In this document: piece after piece, positions 36,595 to 49,300 of the stretch
Numbering within the stretch: the first letter of the stretch is position 1
Layout: every line of letters begins with the position of its first letter
Source: Otis tarda
Taxonomy: Eukaryota > Chordata > Aves > Otidiformes > Otididae
Direction: 5' to 3'
Assembly (NCBI GenBank): GCA_026413225.1
Contig: CM048552.1
Location: forward strand, 56,373,001-56,437,000
Length of the DNA: 64,000 nucleotides
Position numbers and translations under genes: made by a program
The notes under the pieces: generated by a model
Database searches by the model: none
What the model saw: the letters and a program-made list of their open reading frames with translations, nothing else
What the model was told of the DNA's origin: nothing

Positions 36595-37180
36595 ACCACC
36601 ACTTAGCCAAGCTACACATCTTTAGCACTCAATCCTTGCTCATAAATTAATCTCCCTAGCCCCGCGGTCGTTCTGTGCAGATCCGCGCTGAAAGCCACCT
36701 CTCGCCAACCAATGCTCTGCCGGTAGCGAGGTGCCAAGCGCTGCCTTCCCGCAGGGCCGCTGCCTGGGCTGACCACAGAGGCGGGCTGCCATCGTGATGT
36801 CTCTGTTGCTGGCCCCATCACGCCACAAGCCCCTGTCTGATATGCCATCTACCGTCACACCTCGGTCTCTTTGCATGCGCCGTCCCCTCCCTGCCCCTCG
36901 CCAGGCCCTCAGACAGTATTTTTCAAATTACATTGCCCCCAGGTGTATTAGCTTGCATTTTTGCTAAGACAAATCTCATTATGTTATTTTCTGCCCATAT
37001 TTCTGACCTCGCTAGTTCCCTTTGTGTTATTCTTCTGCATTCCCCTCAGCAGGCACAAACCTGGTTTGTCATCATTCGGGAAAGCCATTAACATGCTGTT
37101 TACACCCTCCTCCAGATCAGTAATGAAGACATCAACTAAGACTGATCTGATGAGGATGATGAAGAGGAAGACAGTGGTCT
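36595..37180 (-). mobile_element. Ancient CR1/L3-like LINE fossil (reverse-transcriptase region)
   Basis: On the minus strand, from about 37165 down, a frame reads VLVDVFITDLEEGVNSMLM and then FPNDDK, which fits the LINE pattern 'VLFNIFINDL..GIE.TL..FADDTK'. Further on, text resembling the 'E..RF.LEKCKLI' part of old amniote CR1/L3 elements follows (about 36950-37050). Frameshifts and stops are present. The fossil seems to extend to about 36600, where TAATTTATGAGCAAGG resembles the same old family. The family name is uncertain. Confidence 0.6.
36660..36900. promoter_or_regulatory. CpG-rich segment (19 CpGs in about 240 bp)
   Basis: By direct count 19 CpGs lie between 36663 and 36900, with a CCAAT near 36708. 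Such density is unusual in this window and surprising inside an ancient repeat. It could be a small CpG island, for instance the unseen first exon or promoter of the minus-strand gene 6.4 kb downstream, or merely GC-rich repeat. No TATA box or donor site was confirmed. Confidence 0.3.
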
Positions 37181-38620
37181 CATAGGCTCCCAGCAGTGAC
37201 GGCCTTGGGGCTGCCCTCACACTCTCATCTTGAGCCAAAATGCAAAGCGCTTGCAGGAGAGGCAAAACGTGCAAATACCCTGATCATGCCTCATGGAGAA
37301 GCCCACGCCGGGGGAACGGAGCTCCTGCCCACCACGAGGGCAGATGGTCCCCAGTGCTGCAGCTGCTGGCGCTGCACCTCTGCTGTGGGTGGATGGAAAA
37401 GGGCAGCCTGGGGCTGGGGCAAGGCTGTTTGCTCCCACCTGGGTGAAGCTAGTAGTGAAAAGCTCTGCCCTTTCACATCACCCTTCCCAAACCAACCTTT
37501 TTGCCCATTTTGTCCCAGGCCCAGTGCCCAGCCCGACCCAATTTTCCTTCAGGACCGTTGCAGTGAGTGGGTGTAGCAAAACAGCAGCAGACAAGGAGCA
37601 GGGAGACCACGGGAGACCTCGTGCTCCTCGTCACAACACAACACTGGATGCAACCTCCCACCCCTGCACACACGTCCTCACCTCACCTCCAGGCTTTGTT
37701 CCAACCCACATCACCCCTCACATCTGGAGAGGAGATTCCCCAGGGTGGAAAGGCAGGGAGAAGGTGGGGAGAAGCGAGAGAGGAAACAACACATCTAAAG
37801 GGAACGCAACGCTAAGGGATTTGGAGAGCATCAAGAGTTACATATTACACCTCTCCCTCCCTGTAAATCACTGTGTGTCCCCCTCCTCCACTGCCTCCAA
37901 AAGACATAATCTGCATAAACCCAGATGCACATTTGGAGCAAACTAACTCTGGCAAAAACAAAAACAGGAAGGGAGCTGAAGCTATGTGGAGTGTGATGAT
38001 GCCCCAGGCTCTGCCTCTAGAAAGGAGAGGGGATATCAGAGAGAAATATAGCTATGAAGATGGAATTCATCTAGAAGCAGAGGGGAGACAACACTGGTAG
38101 CCTTTCTGCAAAGGCCTACAGGCTGTTTGATCTCAGGTCAGTAGATAGACCAGGACCTTGTGATGGCTCCCTGCATCCCACATTATTTCACTGACACTGC
38201 TTCTCGTTTATATAAGCCTGAAAAGTCCCCTTCTCTTCCAGCTGCCACCAGGAAGAAAAAAAGAAAACCAAAACAAAACAAATCAAAGCTTGGATGTTTG
38301 CTTGAATAGAAATCACCAAGAAGCAGCAAAGACACCAACGCAAGCATATCTGACCACAGACCTGAAATGGACCCCTGTAGTCCAAGTCCAATCCTTCCCC
38401 ATAGCAGAAAACCTTGCAAGGAAACTCAGTACAAAAGAGTCCGTAAAACAGCTACCCCCACCCCCTAAATCCCACCACCCCCCACTGGCAAACTTAGAGA
38501 GGCTCTAAAGGCAAAAAAGGGAAAAAAAATTATGCCCAAGGAAGAGGAGCAACTGAGGGCATCACCACTGCCAAAAGTCCCCACTCTGGAAAGAGACGTG
38601 AGATGATGCTGGGCACACTG

Positions 38621-38635
38621 CACACACACACACAC
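38621..38635 (+). repeat. (CA)n microsatellite
   Basis: About seven CA units after GGGCACACTG. Confidence 0.9.
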
Positions 38636-39569
38636 TGCAGCAGCAGAAAGCAGATCCCATCCATCCCAGCCAGTCTGTAGGAAAATCCACTCCTAACCTC
38701 CGTCCTGGAAAGCGACTCCATCGATTCTGTCAGCCAGGCACACTAATGCAACACCTGGGAAATGTTTAATCCCACTAACCTCGCCTATGCTCTCCAGACA
38801 GCACTGTTTTGCTAGCCACAGCCAAACTCTGCCAATTTACAGAGAAAGGAAACAAAATCCTTCCCCCCACAACGATCACACCACACAAATACTTTTTGGC
38901 ATCCACATCGCAGCAGCAAAACCCCCAGCACTCGCCACTTCACCAGCTACCAATGGCATAGGTCAGCAGCTCCTCTCCATCCCATTTGACCGTGCAGCCG
39001 TAACCCCAAGCTCCAGTGGTTTTGCATGGAAATGCCACTTGCCAGCCCTCCCCAGGATGCACCCGTCAAGCTTTACATCGAGGTATGATGGAGCAGGATG
39101 TGGTGCCTGCACTGCAGACAATGGTTATGTCAAAAGCAGAGACCAGATGCCTTTTTTTTTTCAATACACACACACTTGATAAGAGGGGACAGCCTTTCTT
39201 TTCAGAGGCCCTCCTCTGATCCTGTCTTGCTCACACAGAGATGGGGCTGCTGTATTGCGCTCTGCGGGTGCTGGGAAACACAAGGTACTGCAGAAAGCAC
39301 CAACAAGAAGCATTTCACACCAAGAGCCCGCAGCATGTCCACTCACCCACGGGCTGCAAGAACCGGTATCAACCTGCAAAGCCCCTGATGACCGAGCCTG
39401 GCTTAGCCAAGAGACCACCTCCCTCCTGTGCCACCACAGCAGCACACACCTCCAGCCCCAGACAAGCGACAAGGCATTTTCTGAGATCTCCTCATAGCAA
39501 TTAGTCCCCGATAGATTTGGCTTATTGCTCTTCAGGGTACACCGCAGTGCTTCAAACACGGTGGCCTGA

Positions 39570-39800
39570 CAAGTATTGGGAAAGCGAGTTTATTACCAAG
39601 TTAGTAGGTTGATTTATGCAGTCTGAGTTATGATTAGAGGGCTTAAATAAATTTTGTATCAGTATAAGACATTTTTCAAACCGCTAGGCGATTTCGAAGA
39701 GCTTCAAGGTACACATTTCAGACACAGATGAATAAACTGAATAAGCTGACTACATTAGATCATTATAAACAACGATGCACCTCTGCATAACTGGGAAGAA
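39570..39800. promoter_or_regulatory. Candidate conserved non-coding element (AT-rich)
   Basis: Non-repetitive AT-rich sequence in a GC-rich setting. It contains GTTTATTACC, TTGATTTATG, GTTATGATTAG and TTAGATCATTATAAAC. A second similar patch lies at 40020-40190. It has no ORF and no known repeat. Texture alone suggests an enhancer-like element. Confidence 0.2.
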
Positions 39801-42800
39801 ACCCTTACTTTCCAATAACAGGTTGGTGTTTTGTAGTTCTTGAACGCTCTTAAAATCAGCCCTATGTTATCCCATCTTATAGATTTTTAAAAATACAGCT
39901 AAAGAAGCGGTACTACCTGATGGTGCAGATCCACCTATGCCACTTGATTTCTGAGCCCATCCATGGACCCAGCAGTTTCAGCAGGGCTCTCTGCAAGTGC
40001 AGCTGTTCACCTGCTTGCTTCCATTTGCAAGATTAGGACTTTGATTTAATAAAAGATCAAATTTCTTTTAAATCAGTGGCCAGCTCTTTTAAAGATTCCT
40101 AACACTGTGTGCGCATTTCATGAGTTTCCAGTTTACTTATTCTCTTTGAGAAAAATGAATAAAAATGGGTTTCAACATTATTTTTTCCCCAGGAAAAAAA
40201 GCTGACCAAGCATATGGCTTCTTTGCAGCAGAGCCCGGAATTGCAAGCTTTTCCCAAAATCAAAGGTGGCCAGGGCTCAGCCTAAGCCAGCCTGGGCTGG
40301 GCTATCCTCCTGCTGTGCTTTTTTGTGGAAGAACAGGGTAGGGCTGTAACACTTAGGGCTGTAGGTTGGGACCACGTTGCACTGGGCACGGACACATCTG
40401 GTTCTCCAAAACCAGATCAGGCAGCAGTAATGTGTCCAGGCGTGAAGTGGGTTGGTCAAATGAAGGAAGGGAGCCCAGGACTAGAGGAGAAGCCAGAGCT
40501 GCAGCCTGGGGCATAGGGCTGGACCAACGAGGAAGGTACTGCTCTTGGTGGGGATAAAGGTGGGAACAAGGGTGGGAACACAAGAAAGCCCCCAGGGCAT
40601 CGCAGGTAGATAGACCCCGAGCAGCCCAACCGGTCTCCTCATATCCCAACCGAGGTCACTGGGCCTACCCAGAAACACCCACAGGCAAGCATTGAGCTCC
40701 TTGCAAATCAGTATCCCCCTCCCACGACACCTCCCCTCGCTCCCTCGACGGCTGTGGCTGCGCTGGCCCTGCTCCAGCCAGGTCCACTGCCTAAAAACAC
40801 ACCCAACGTAGCAACAAGGGGAAATTTTGTGAGAGAAAACATGAAACAGGTTGACATAACCCCCACTTTACGATAGGCACTGCCAGATCGATCCAGGCTT
40901 CACAAGGCAAACCTCTCAGACGTGGCAGATCAAAGCTCCCTCCATGTGCCCCTGATATATTCACCACCAGACCTCCTGGCAAGGCACGTGTGCATCTGCT
41001 GGTGCACCCAGGTGGCCAGTGTTTGGAGAGATGCTTTCCAGTGAGATCTGCAGGAAAACTGCTTTTCCTCACCTTCCTGCTACAGCCATGGCCAAGGCTT
41101 TCCCGGAGAGGTACCTCACCCTCTCCCAGCCAGCCTGGTTCAAATGCCCTGCCCAGTGGGCAGGGAATCCAGCGGAATGCCCGGATTCAATCCCTGCCTG
41201 CCTCCTGGCTCCCCTGGTATTGTGGCACTAGACCTTCACCAATGGGGGTGTGCGCTGCTGCCATTCTGAGGACGCTCACATTCGACGCCAATGCCACGAA
41301 ACTATTCTGTTATTTAACAGAGAGAGAAACAAATGCTCTCAGAAGTCCAGCAGCACGAGCCCTTGCAGGCAGCGGGCAGCTGCCTCCTGCCCGAGGCTGC
41401 ACTCCTGCCCAGACCCACGGGATGGGGCAGTGCTGGCTGGGGGAGAGATGCTCAAGAGGTGTTCTTAAAATACAGAGGGGAAAGGGGACAGAAACATGGC
41501 TCTGGAATTCCCATTCCCAGGGCTTTGAATTAAAAGTTTCTTTGCAGGTAGGGTGCTGAGAAGATAATGAGCTTGCGGATTTCCTTTCACCAACAGAGAA
41601 GTTTACATGCTGGAGTGCAAACGTCGAGGGTGAGAGGGATGGAGGGTTAGCAGATCCCTTCCCTCTTCTGAGATAATAAATCCTCAATCACCAGCCCAAA
41701 TTTAAGACCCAGAGCTCTGCAATAGCACACAGAAACAACCAACAATTGACATAGCAGTCTTCTAAGCAACAGAGATACAGAACCACTAGCAACCCCCAGA
41801 TCAATGAGAAAAATGCTTCCTATTAGCAGAGAGAAAATGCAGAGCAAGTTCTGCTTTTCTGATGTTTCTTTGTAATAATTTGCAGGGAAATGATGCATGT
41901 TGTTTTTCTCTTTGGTTTGTTTTGGTTTTTTTTAAAGCCCCTGGTACTTTTCACACAGCTGCTGTTACCAAGAAGGAAAAGGTATCCATCAAGAGTGTTA
42001 CGAAAACCAGTGCTGGCAGAAAATATGCCAGATAATTGGCAGTCCACAACACCTAATATTATTTCTGGTTCTTTTCTTTTTTAATTTTTCTATTTCTCTC
42101 CTCCCTGACTCCAGCCAACAGCTTCCAGTGATGTACAAAGGATGATGCATTTGCTATATTAAAGTATATCCTATTCCCTATCCCTTTTCAGACACTTTGG
42201 ATGTTGCACAGGCAATTGAAATGCAATAATAATCATAAACAAAACAGTAAAAGACAATTTATGAAATCTAAACCCAAGACCCAACTCTCGCTTTGCAAAG
42301 AAAAAAAAAAAAATACCCCAAACCCAAGAAGCCCCTGAACAGTGAGATGGTTTTAAAAAAAGTTATATATATACAAGTCTCAGACAGTTGCCTCTCCAGG
42401 GAGGAGATTTTGTAACCCTTCCTCTTTCCCACCATCCTTCCCCATCATACCAGTACAAACTAACCAGGGCTAAATGTGAAAATCCTGGGATTATTCACAC
42501 TCCTTGTATCATTCATAGTCATGTATAAAGAGCTGCTGAATATGTGCGAGAAACACATTCTCTGCTGCAATCGCTCATGGACGTGAACTGCTGATCACAC
42601 AGTTGTCTCCCTTTCCACCACCACCCCTGCCCAAAACACACACCAAAATCAATGATTGCTACTTGTTGGGGAAACGGAGGCAGTCTCACATACATGGGCA
42701 CCGCAGACAGACATGCGTGTACAGCTGGACATGCACAGAGAAATAACTTTCCTCTCCGGAGAGACAGAATTATAAACATTACAGACATGTCTACCCTCAG

Positions 42801-43044
42801 CCTTTACTTCTGCCAGAGAGGAAACAGGTACGAAACAAAACAGGAATGATGCAGGTACACGGGTGGGCGCAAGTTTTCTACGAAAAGGACAGCAAAAAAA
42901 CCAAGTGAAACGAGACAGACATAAGGTTAGCCAGGTGTGCATGCGTCTCACCTACCTTTGCATGGAAAAGAAATCTCCAAGGGAGAAGTGTCCAAGTCAG
43001 AGAAGCAAAATAAAATAATAATGAAGACGCTTTGAAAAAATTCC

Positions 43045-43125
43045 CCCACCAAGAAAAAGAAAAAAAAGCCCCCCCACCTCCCCCCCCTTGCACACAGGCA
43101 CGCTCACACACAGACACACACACCT
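43045..43125 (+). repeat. C-run and (CA)n low-complexity tract
   Basis: AGCCCCCCCACCTCCCCCCC followed by TTGCACACAGG and CACACACAGACACACACACC. Confidence 0.85.
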
Positions 43126-43563
43126 CAGTGCCCGGGGAGGGGGAAAAATAGGAGGAAAAAAAAAGATCAGGATCAGCTGAGTGACGGGGAGCAAAGAACC
43201 TGCAGGCGAGAAGCGGGGAGTTGTGTTAGATCCGTGGCTGCAAGGACTGAGCGTGTGCAGGAAGGAGATGGTTTAAAAGGAGAATACATGGTGAGAAATT
43301 GTAGCTGCTCAGGCTGGAGTCTGAGGCTCTGGAGTCAGAGCAAAAGAAAAGAGGGGGAAAAAAAGCCAAAACCCTTCCCTTGCAGGAGGGTTTGGGGGGC
43401 TCTGTCTGCGTGTGCGTGTGTGTTTTTCCAGGCAAGTGGTGTTAAGCTTCCTTCCAAAAAGACCAGAGGGTCAAAATAATCGCGGGGAGCTGGGAGGTGT
43501 GGGTAGGGGCAAGTTTAGCTATTCCATGGTGGGAAAGCAAGGAGGAAGGGCTGGTGTGTGGTT

Positions 43564-43581
43564 TCTGTCTGTCTGTCTCTC
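43564..43581 (+). repeat. (TCTG)n microsatellite
   Basis: About four TCTG units after GTGGTT. Confidence 0.8.
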
Positions 43582-45133
43582 GCTATCTGTGTCTTACAGT
43601 ATGTTCACCAACAGCTTATGGAGCAAACTGCACAGCGAGAGAGACAGAATAACTGTACAGGCAGAGAGGGAGAGAGAAATGCTGTCCTTACAGTGACACC
43701 AAATGTCTTTAGGGGAAACCTACAATTAGAGGAGCATAAGGCAGGAATTTTAGCAAGACCAGAGGAAAGGAAGAAATCTCCTCACACATCATTGCACACC
43801 AGCATCCACGGTGGGGTCTCAGGACAGTTGATTTTCCCCTCTCTTTTCTGACGGACACTGGCTTTGGCATGCTTGCCTTGCCCTGAACTTGTGAGCATGT
43901 GTCCCTCCACAGGTCACAGACGAAGCAGGTTAGAGAATTACCCCTTGGGAAGAGAAAAAAACAACCTAACAGCCCCCCAAAAAAGTCCCTCCCTCAAAAC
44001 CAGTCCCTCCTCTCCCTCTATCCTACTCCCAAATCTGTTACGGGAACTCAGGGTGTGGGAACAACTCACTGCAAATTAGTTTCCTACTGCATTTCGTGAA
44101 GCTGGGAGAAAATGAGAGGGATGGATGACACGCAGGGATCCCACCATCTCAGGGCTAGAACAGAGTACGGCTGCCCCAAGCCCCCTCCAATAGGGGGTCA
44201 GCCCAGCCATCTCCCCCACTGGTCCCTTCCCACCACCGAGCAGCCTGTACCCACACCAGCACAGGCCCCTCATCCTTGCAGCATCAACCTTCAATTTTCC
44301 TCCTGAGCATCCCTGAGCTGAGCTGGAAAGAGACACTGCATGAAGCCATCACAGTCCTCAAGGCTCTTCATGGGTTTTGCCTGTTCAGACCCTAAACCCT
44401 GGATGTTAGGAGAGATGGAGATACTCTTGCATCTGCCACAGACATATATTGTAAATAAGCAGCTAAAAAACACCCAGCTCCCAGTTGGGGTGTGGTACAA
44501 CACGTGCTGCAGCCCAGAAGCTCCTCCACTTCCTCAGAGGATCACACAAAGCCTTCTCCAGCCCTTCCCCACCAAGACGACGTTTGTGCCGGCTGTCGCA
44601 GACTTTGCGTTTGCAGCTAGAATAGCTGGGTCAGGGTAATTAACACATCTGACCTAAAAATGGCTGGGAAACCAAGCATTTTAATCGTACTACAAAACAG
44701 GCCCTTGGTTGTTAACTCTCCACAGGAAGGCAATGGAGCAAGCCCACCTTGCAGTAAAGCCAGAGCATCTCTGGTTTGACCTCAAGGTAGCTCACGTGCG
44801 TTCACCACCTAGGGTGACAAATAACTGGTACGCCTCCTTTCCTCTGCCGTCCATCTCCATGTAGTTTGGCTTTGCCATGCCAGGGGTATTCAGCAGAAAT
44901 CACGGAGCCCCTGGCCATTTCCATCATGTAAGCCAAGCTCCTTGGAGCCCAAACAAGGTGGTTGGAATCGCCGCAGTCTCTTGAGGCCCTTAAAAGTCTT
45001 CGGAGCAAAGACGACGGGCGCTGTCCGCTTTTAGCGGAACACTGTTGTGTTTTATAAAGTGTCTAATCTTGTTTCCTCTCCTGAAAGACAAACTCAGCCC
45101 TCAGATGATCCTCAGGGTGCACCAGGAGTGCTT

Positions 45134-45150
45134 AAAAAAAAAAAAAAAAA
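45134..45150 (+). repeat. Poly-A run (A17)
   Basis: Seventeen A after GAGTGCTT; no recognisable element upstream. Confidence 0.95.
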
Positions 45151-46189
45151 TGGAGCAGAGTTATAAATGACAGGAATGTTGTTACCTGCTTAGTAACTCT
45201 CATGAAAAACAGCCCTTCCTCGGGCAAGTCCAGCCTTTCTTTTTTCACAGCTTCTGACCAGGGCTGCCGTCGCATGGTAAACTCACGCATCTTCCACAAG
45301 CCAGAAAGAGATTTTATTCCAGGATAAGTATTTGTGCTGGCTGGACCTCTTCCTGCCAGTGCTCAGAGCTTGTTTGTACTGAAGCCACACAGGACATTAC
45401 CTCCAGCCATCTTCGGCACCAAAGATGGCTATGGTTACCCTGAATGCCTCCATCCTGCATGAGCCGGAGGGCTCCTGTGTAGAAGCAGGGAGACAGCAAG
45501 TGCCCATCCACATCAGGAAGCCCATTGAAGTGTAGGATGGACATGATTTTTGTGACGCACAATTTCTTAGTACAATGGAGTACAGCTCTAGGCACATCCC
45601 CAGACCCACAGCAGGGTTTTGGGTGATACCAGAGCCAAGCAATCATCCCAAAAGTCATCTGAGGAGGGTGTCTGGGCAGATCTCTAGATGATCACTCTGA
45701 ATACTCGCGTGCTGGGCTGCCAGCAACCCATTGAGATAGCTCCTTCCTCAGCCAATTCTTGGTAGCCCCCTAAAAGACGTTACTCTTCCCTAAGCACACC
45801 ACAGGCACCGCACACAGCAAATACACAAGCAACCACAGACACTCACACTCCCATAAACACACACCTACGTATGCCTTCCCCATTCCTGCAGACACCGGAG
45901 GGGCTGGGTGACCTTCTAGTCCCCTCGTGCCAGCAAGTCCACTCTGGGCTGCCAAGGTTAATCCCCTTGGTCTCCTCCTCACCAGCCACAAGACACTCAC
46001 CACTCCCCCTCCTCACAAAAAGCATCTAACAAGTCCTTCCTCAGAAGGAGGAGGGCTTCAATTCTGCCCCCGAAATGATGAATCTGAGCATTATATGATT
46101 TCAGATGCCTGCAATTCACCAACAAGCCCCTTCAGGGGGAACAGGGAAAAAATGCAATTGAATTTATTCATGCATGAATATCAAATGAG

Positions 46190-46330
46190 AAAAAGAGAAT
46201 GAGGAGGAGGGTAGGAGAGAGACCGAGAGGAGGAGACAGGAGGGAGAAACAGGGCAGCAAGGAGAGGCGAAAGAAATGAAATAGTAAATGAAGATGAAGG
46301 GGACACACAGAGGGGCAAAGGAGGACAGAT
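46190..46330 (+). repeat. Purine-rich (GA)-type tract
   Basis: Long imperfect GAGGAGG/GAGAGAGA sequence on the plus strand. It creates Leu/Ser/Phe-rich spurious ORFs on the minus strand. Confidence 0.8.
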
Positions 46331-49300
46331 GCCGGTAAACAGACACCGAGGATAATCCATGGGTCAGCATTGATGCCCACACCTCAGGATCATGTCTGTT
46401 TGTCTTCCAGTGTACCCGCACCATTGGGATTACAAGACATTTGAACTCTCACTCAGCCAAACCCGCCAAATTGATAAAAACATGCAACAGGCTGAGAAGG
46501 AAAGGGGTTGCATGGGGAAACAGAGCCATCCCATTCATCCCTTCACAGACACGGAGCTGGTGAAAAGAGCAAGCCCAGGGCAGCTCATGCTCCAGAGCAG
46601 AGCCCTCTTGTCCCCACATTCCTCCCCATGCACTGGGGAGGATTTCTGTGGGCTTGCTGGTACGTACACCGCAGGCACCCCCCACAGTGGCAATCCCAGT
46701 GCTATCACCAAGCCTTGGACAGGGAAGCCGCTGCCCTCCCTGAGCAGACTCTCCACTATCCTCAAGGGAAGGGTCTGAAGATGAATGGCTCTTTTGGCTC
46801 TCTGTCTTGTAGCTCACAGTAGTCACAGGTCTCCGTCTTCACCTCCAAGGTGCCTTCAAAGAGTTTTGTCACCTGCTCTGAGGGACACGTGTGGGCTCTC
46901 TTGTGAGTGACCTGGGGGTGAGTCGCACCAGAGGTGAGCATGGCACAAGCTGGTCCTACAGATGCCTTCCGAGCATTTCCAAGAATCCCTCTCTGTCCCT
47001 TCTGCGATTTTTGAGAAGAACAGGTAAGTCCGCATCGTCCCTGTCACCGCCTGAGCCAGCAGCAGTGGCTGGGGGGCGTTTGTGGGGAAAGTATGTGATT
47101 CACTACAACTGCTTCAGAGAGGGGGCTGGGCAAGGGGGAACAAGCAGGAAAGTGGGAGTCGTATCAAAGCAGAGAGGCTACAGGGATAGCTCTGGGAGAT
47201 GCAGCTCTCTCCTCTGCAAGTTTGCAGGTGGCTGTGGGCTGAGTCCACTGGGCAGCAGCCTACACTGGATTTAAAGGCATCCTCTAGCCAAGTTGCATGG
47301 GCATCATCCTGCCTCCTGCCAGGCTGGCCCAGCCCCGGTCCCTCTTGCCAGCCCTGACGGCAGATCCTGCTCTCCTGCGCAGCACACAGGAGACAAACAC
47401 TGACCATCGCTGTGAATCCCGTTGCTGTTGTCCCCAGGAAGGGCTTTGCAGCCCAGCCCACTCTCCGGCTCAGCTGCACAGTGCACAGACCCCTCGGAGC
47501 TGGGTCCGCTGTGTGCCCAGATTAGGCACGGCCACAGGTCTGCTGAGCTCATCCCCAGGCTCATCCCTCTGCAAGGAAGAGGAGCAGCCAGACACAAAGC
47601 TGGGTTGTTCATAGCACTCCCAGGTAGGGCATCAGGTCTGGCATCTGTTGCCATTGCGGGTTTATGTTTGCTGCTTCCAGGAGACGGTGCTCAGCTTTTC
47701 CCACACCCTTCAAAATAGAAAGAGAAAAATAAAATGAGAGAGAGAGAAAGTGTAAGCTCTGACGTGAACCTAACTTTAGATCCAAGGGCTGATGACTCAC
47801 TCCACTGGGGGAGAAGTGGCTGAGCTGGCTGTAGGTTTCTGTTTATATACCTCACTGAGCTAAATATATAGACTGAGAAGTTCTTCTGTTCTAGCCCAAC
47901 AACTTCAATCTGCATTTTATCCTTCTCAATCTTAATGTTCCCCTCCCTTCTAAACCTCTTCCTCTTTTCCCCCAGCATTGCCTTCCTAATCCCCTTTACG
48001 CTTGCTTTGTTGTAGGAAATTGAAGAAACACATCTCCCCACCTTCCACTCTCCCCGCTGTTTATGGTTAGACTGACAGGGGATTTCTGGGAAGTGATTCA
48101 GTGTTGTGGCTCTTAAGCACAGCTCCTCACACGGATCTGCCGATGCATTTCAGAGCTAGCCCAGTGCTCCCAGCCACAGTGCCGGCAATCACATCCTGTG
48201 CCACCTCCTGATCCCAGTGGTCGGGATGGACGGCAGCTCCCTCCCAGGGGCCCGTTGTCCCATTGCTCCAGCACAGAGCTCCCCTCTGGTACCTACCCAT
48301 AAGTCCCAGGTCCCTGCCTTCTCCAGTCCAGCACCACCGGGCATGATGCCACTCTGCCAAGGTGCCTCTGGCCCCAGCTGTGGCACCTGGGCATCGGGGC
48401 TCCCTGAGGAAGGACTGTCAGCCACCACCAGCTATTCTGCACTTCCGTGACCAGAAAAAGGACTTTGTCATCAACAAAGGGTATCTGGATGAGACCATCA
48501 CTATTCTTTTCACCTGTGATCTGCCAGAACAGGGGATCGCATGGCTGGCACCTCACAGCACCCTCCCTCACACCTGCACCCATACCTTGTGCAATCATGG
48601 CATGATGGTGCCACGGTCGCTCTCCCTTTCCAGAACCACCATGTACCAGACGCAGGCTGCAACCTGCCCATTAGCTGCATAGGGGGTTCAGGGGCACACA
48701 GAGTTGGGCCCTACACATCCCCTCCTCCTCTCTGCTGGGTGCTGCCATCCCTCCCCACCACCTGATCAATACAGCATCATCCTGAGCATTGGAAAAGAAA
48801 CCCCTCGAGAGGTGTAACATTGAAGAAGGGCTGAGACGGGGAGCGTAGCAGCACACAAGGCTGCAGGGAAGCAATATCCACATGCACAAACCTGCCTGGT
48901 TTTCTCTTTTACAGGGCCAGAGTGGTGTAGCAGGGCTGAAAGGGATGACTGAGCACACAAGGACCGTTTCTGGTTGCACCGAATGACGCTGTGGATCTGC
49001 AACAGCTGCAAGCTGTGATACCTCCTCACCTCAACCTCCTCATCCAGAACAGGTCAAGACAAGTGGAGAATGGGATGGTAAAAGAAAACAGCTCAGAAAG
49101 AGGTGAGAGGGAAAATATAAATTAATCCCTCCAGCAGAGAAGAGAAACAAAGAGAGTGCAAGAGAAAGAGGAATCTCTGCCCACAAAAGGGCAGCTCCTA
49201 GTTATGGTGGCAGGCAGGTTTCTAGACGGGAGACAAAGACCATTTACGAAAAGGTGGAGTGTTATGAAAAACAACGGCAGAGAGGAAAAGCATAATAAGG

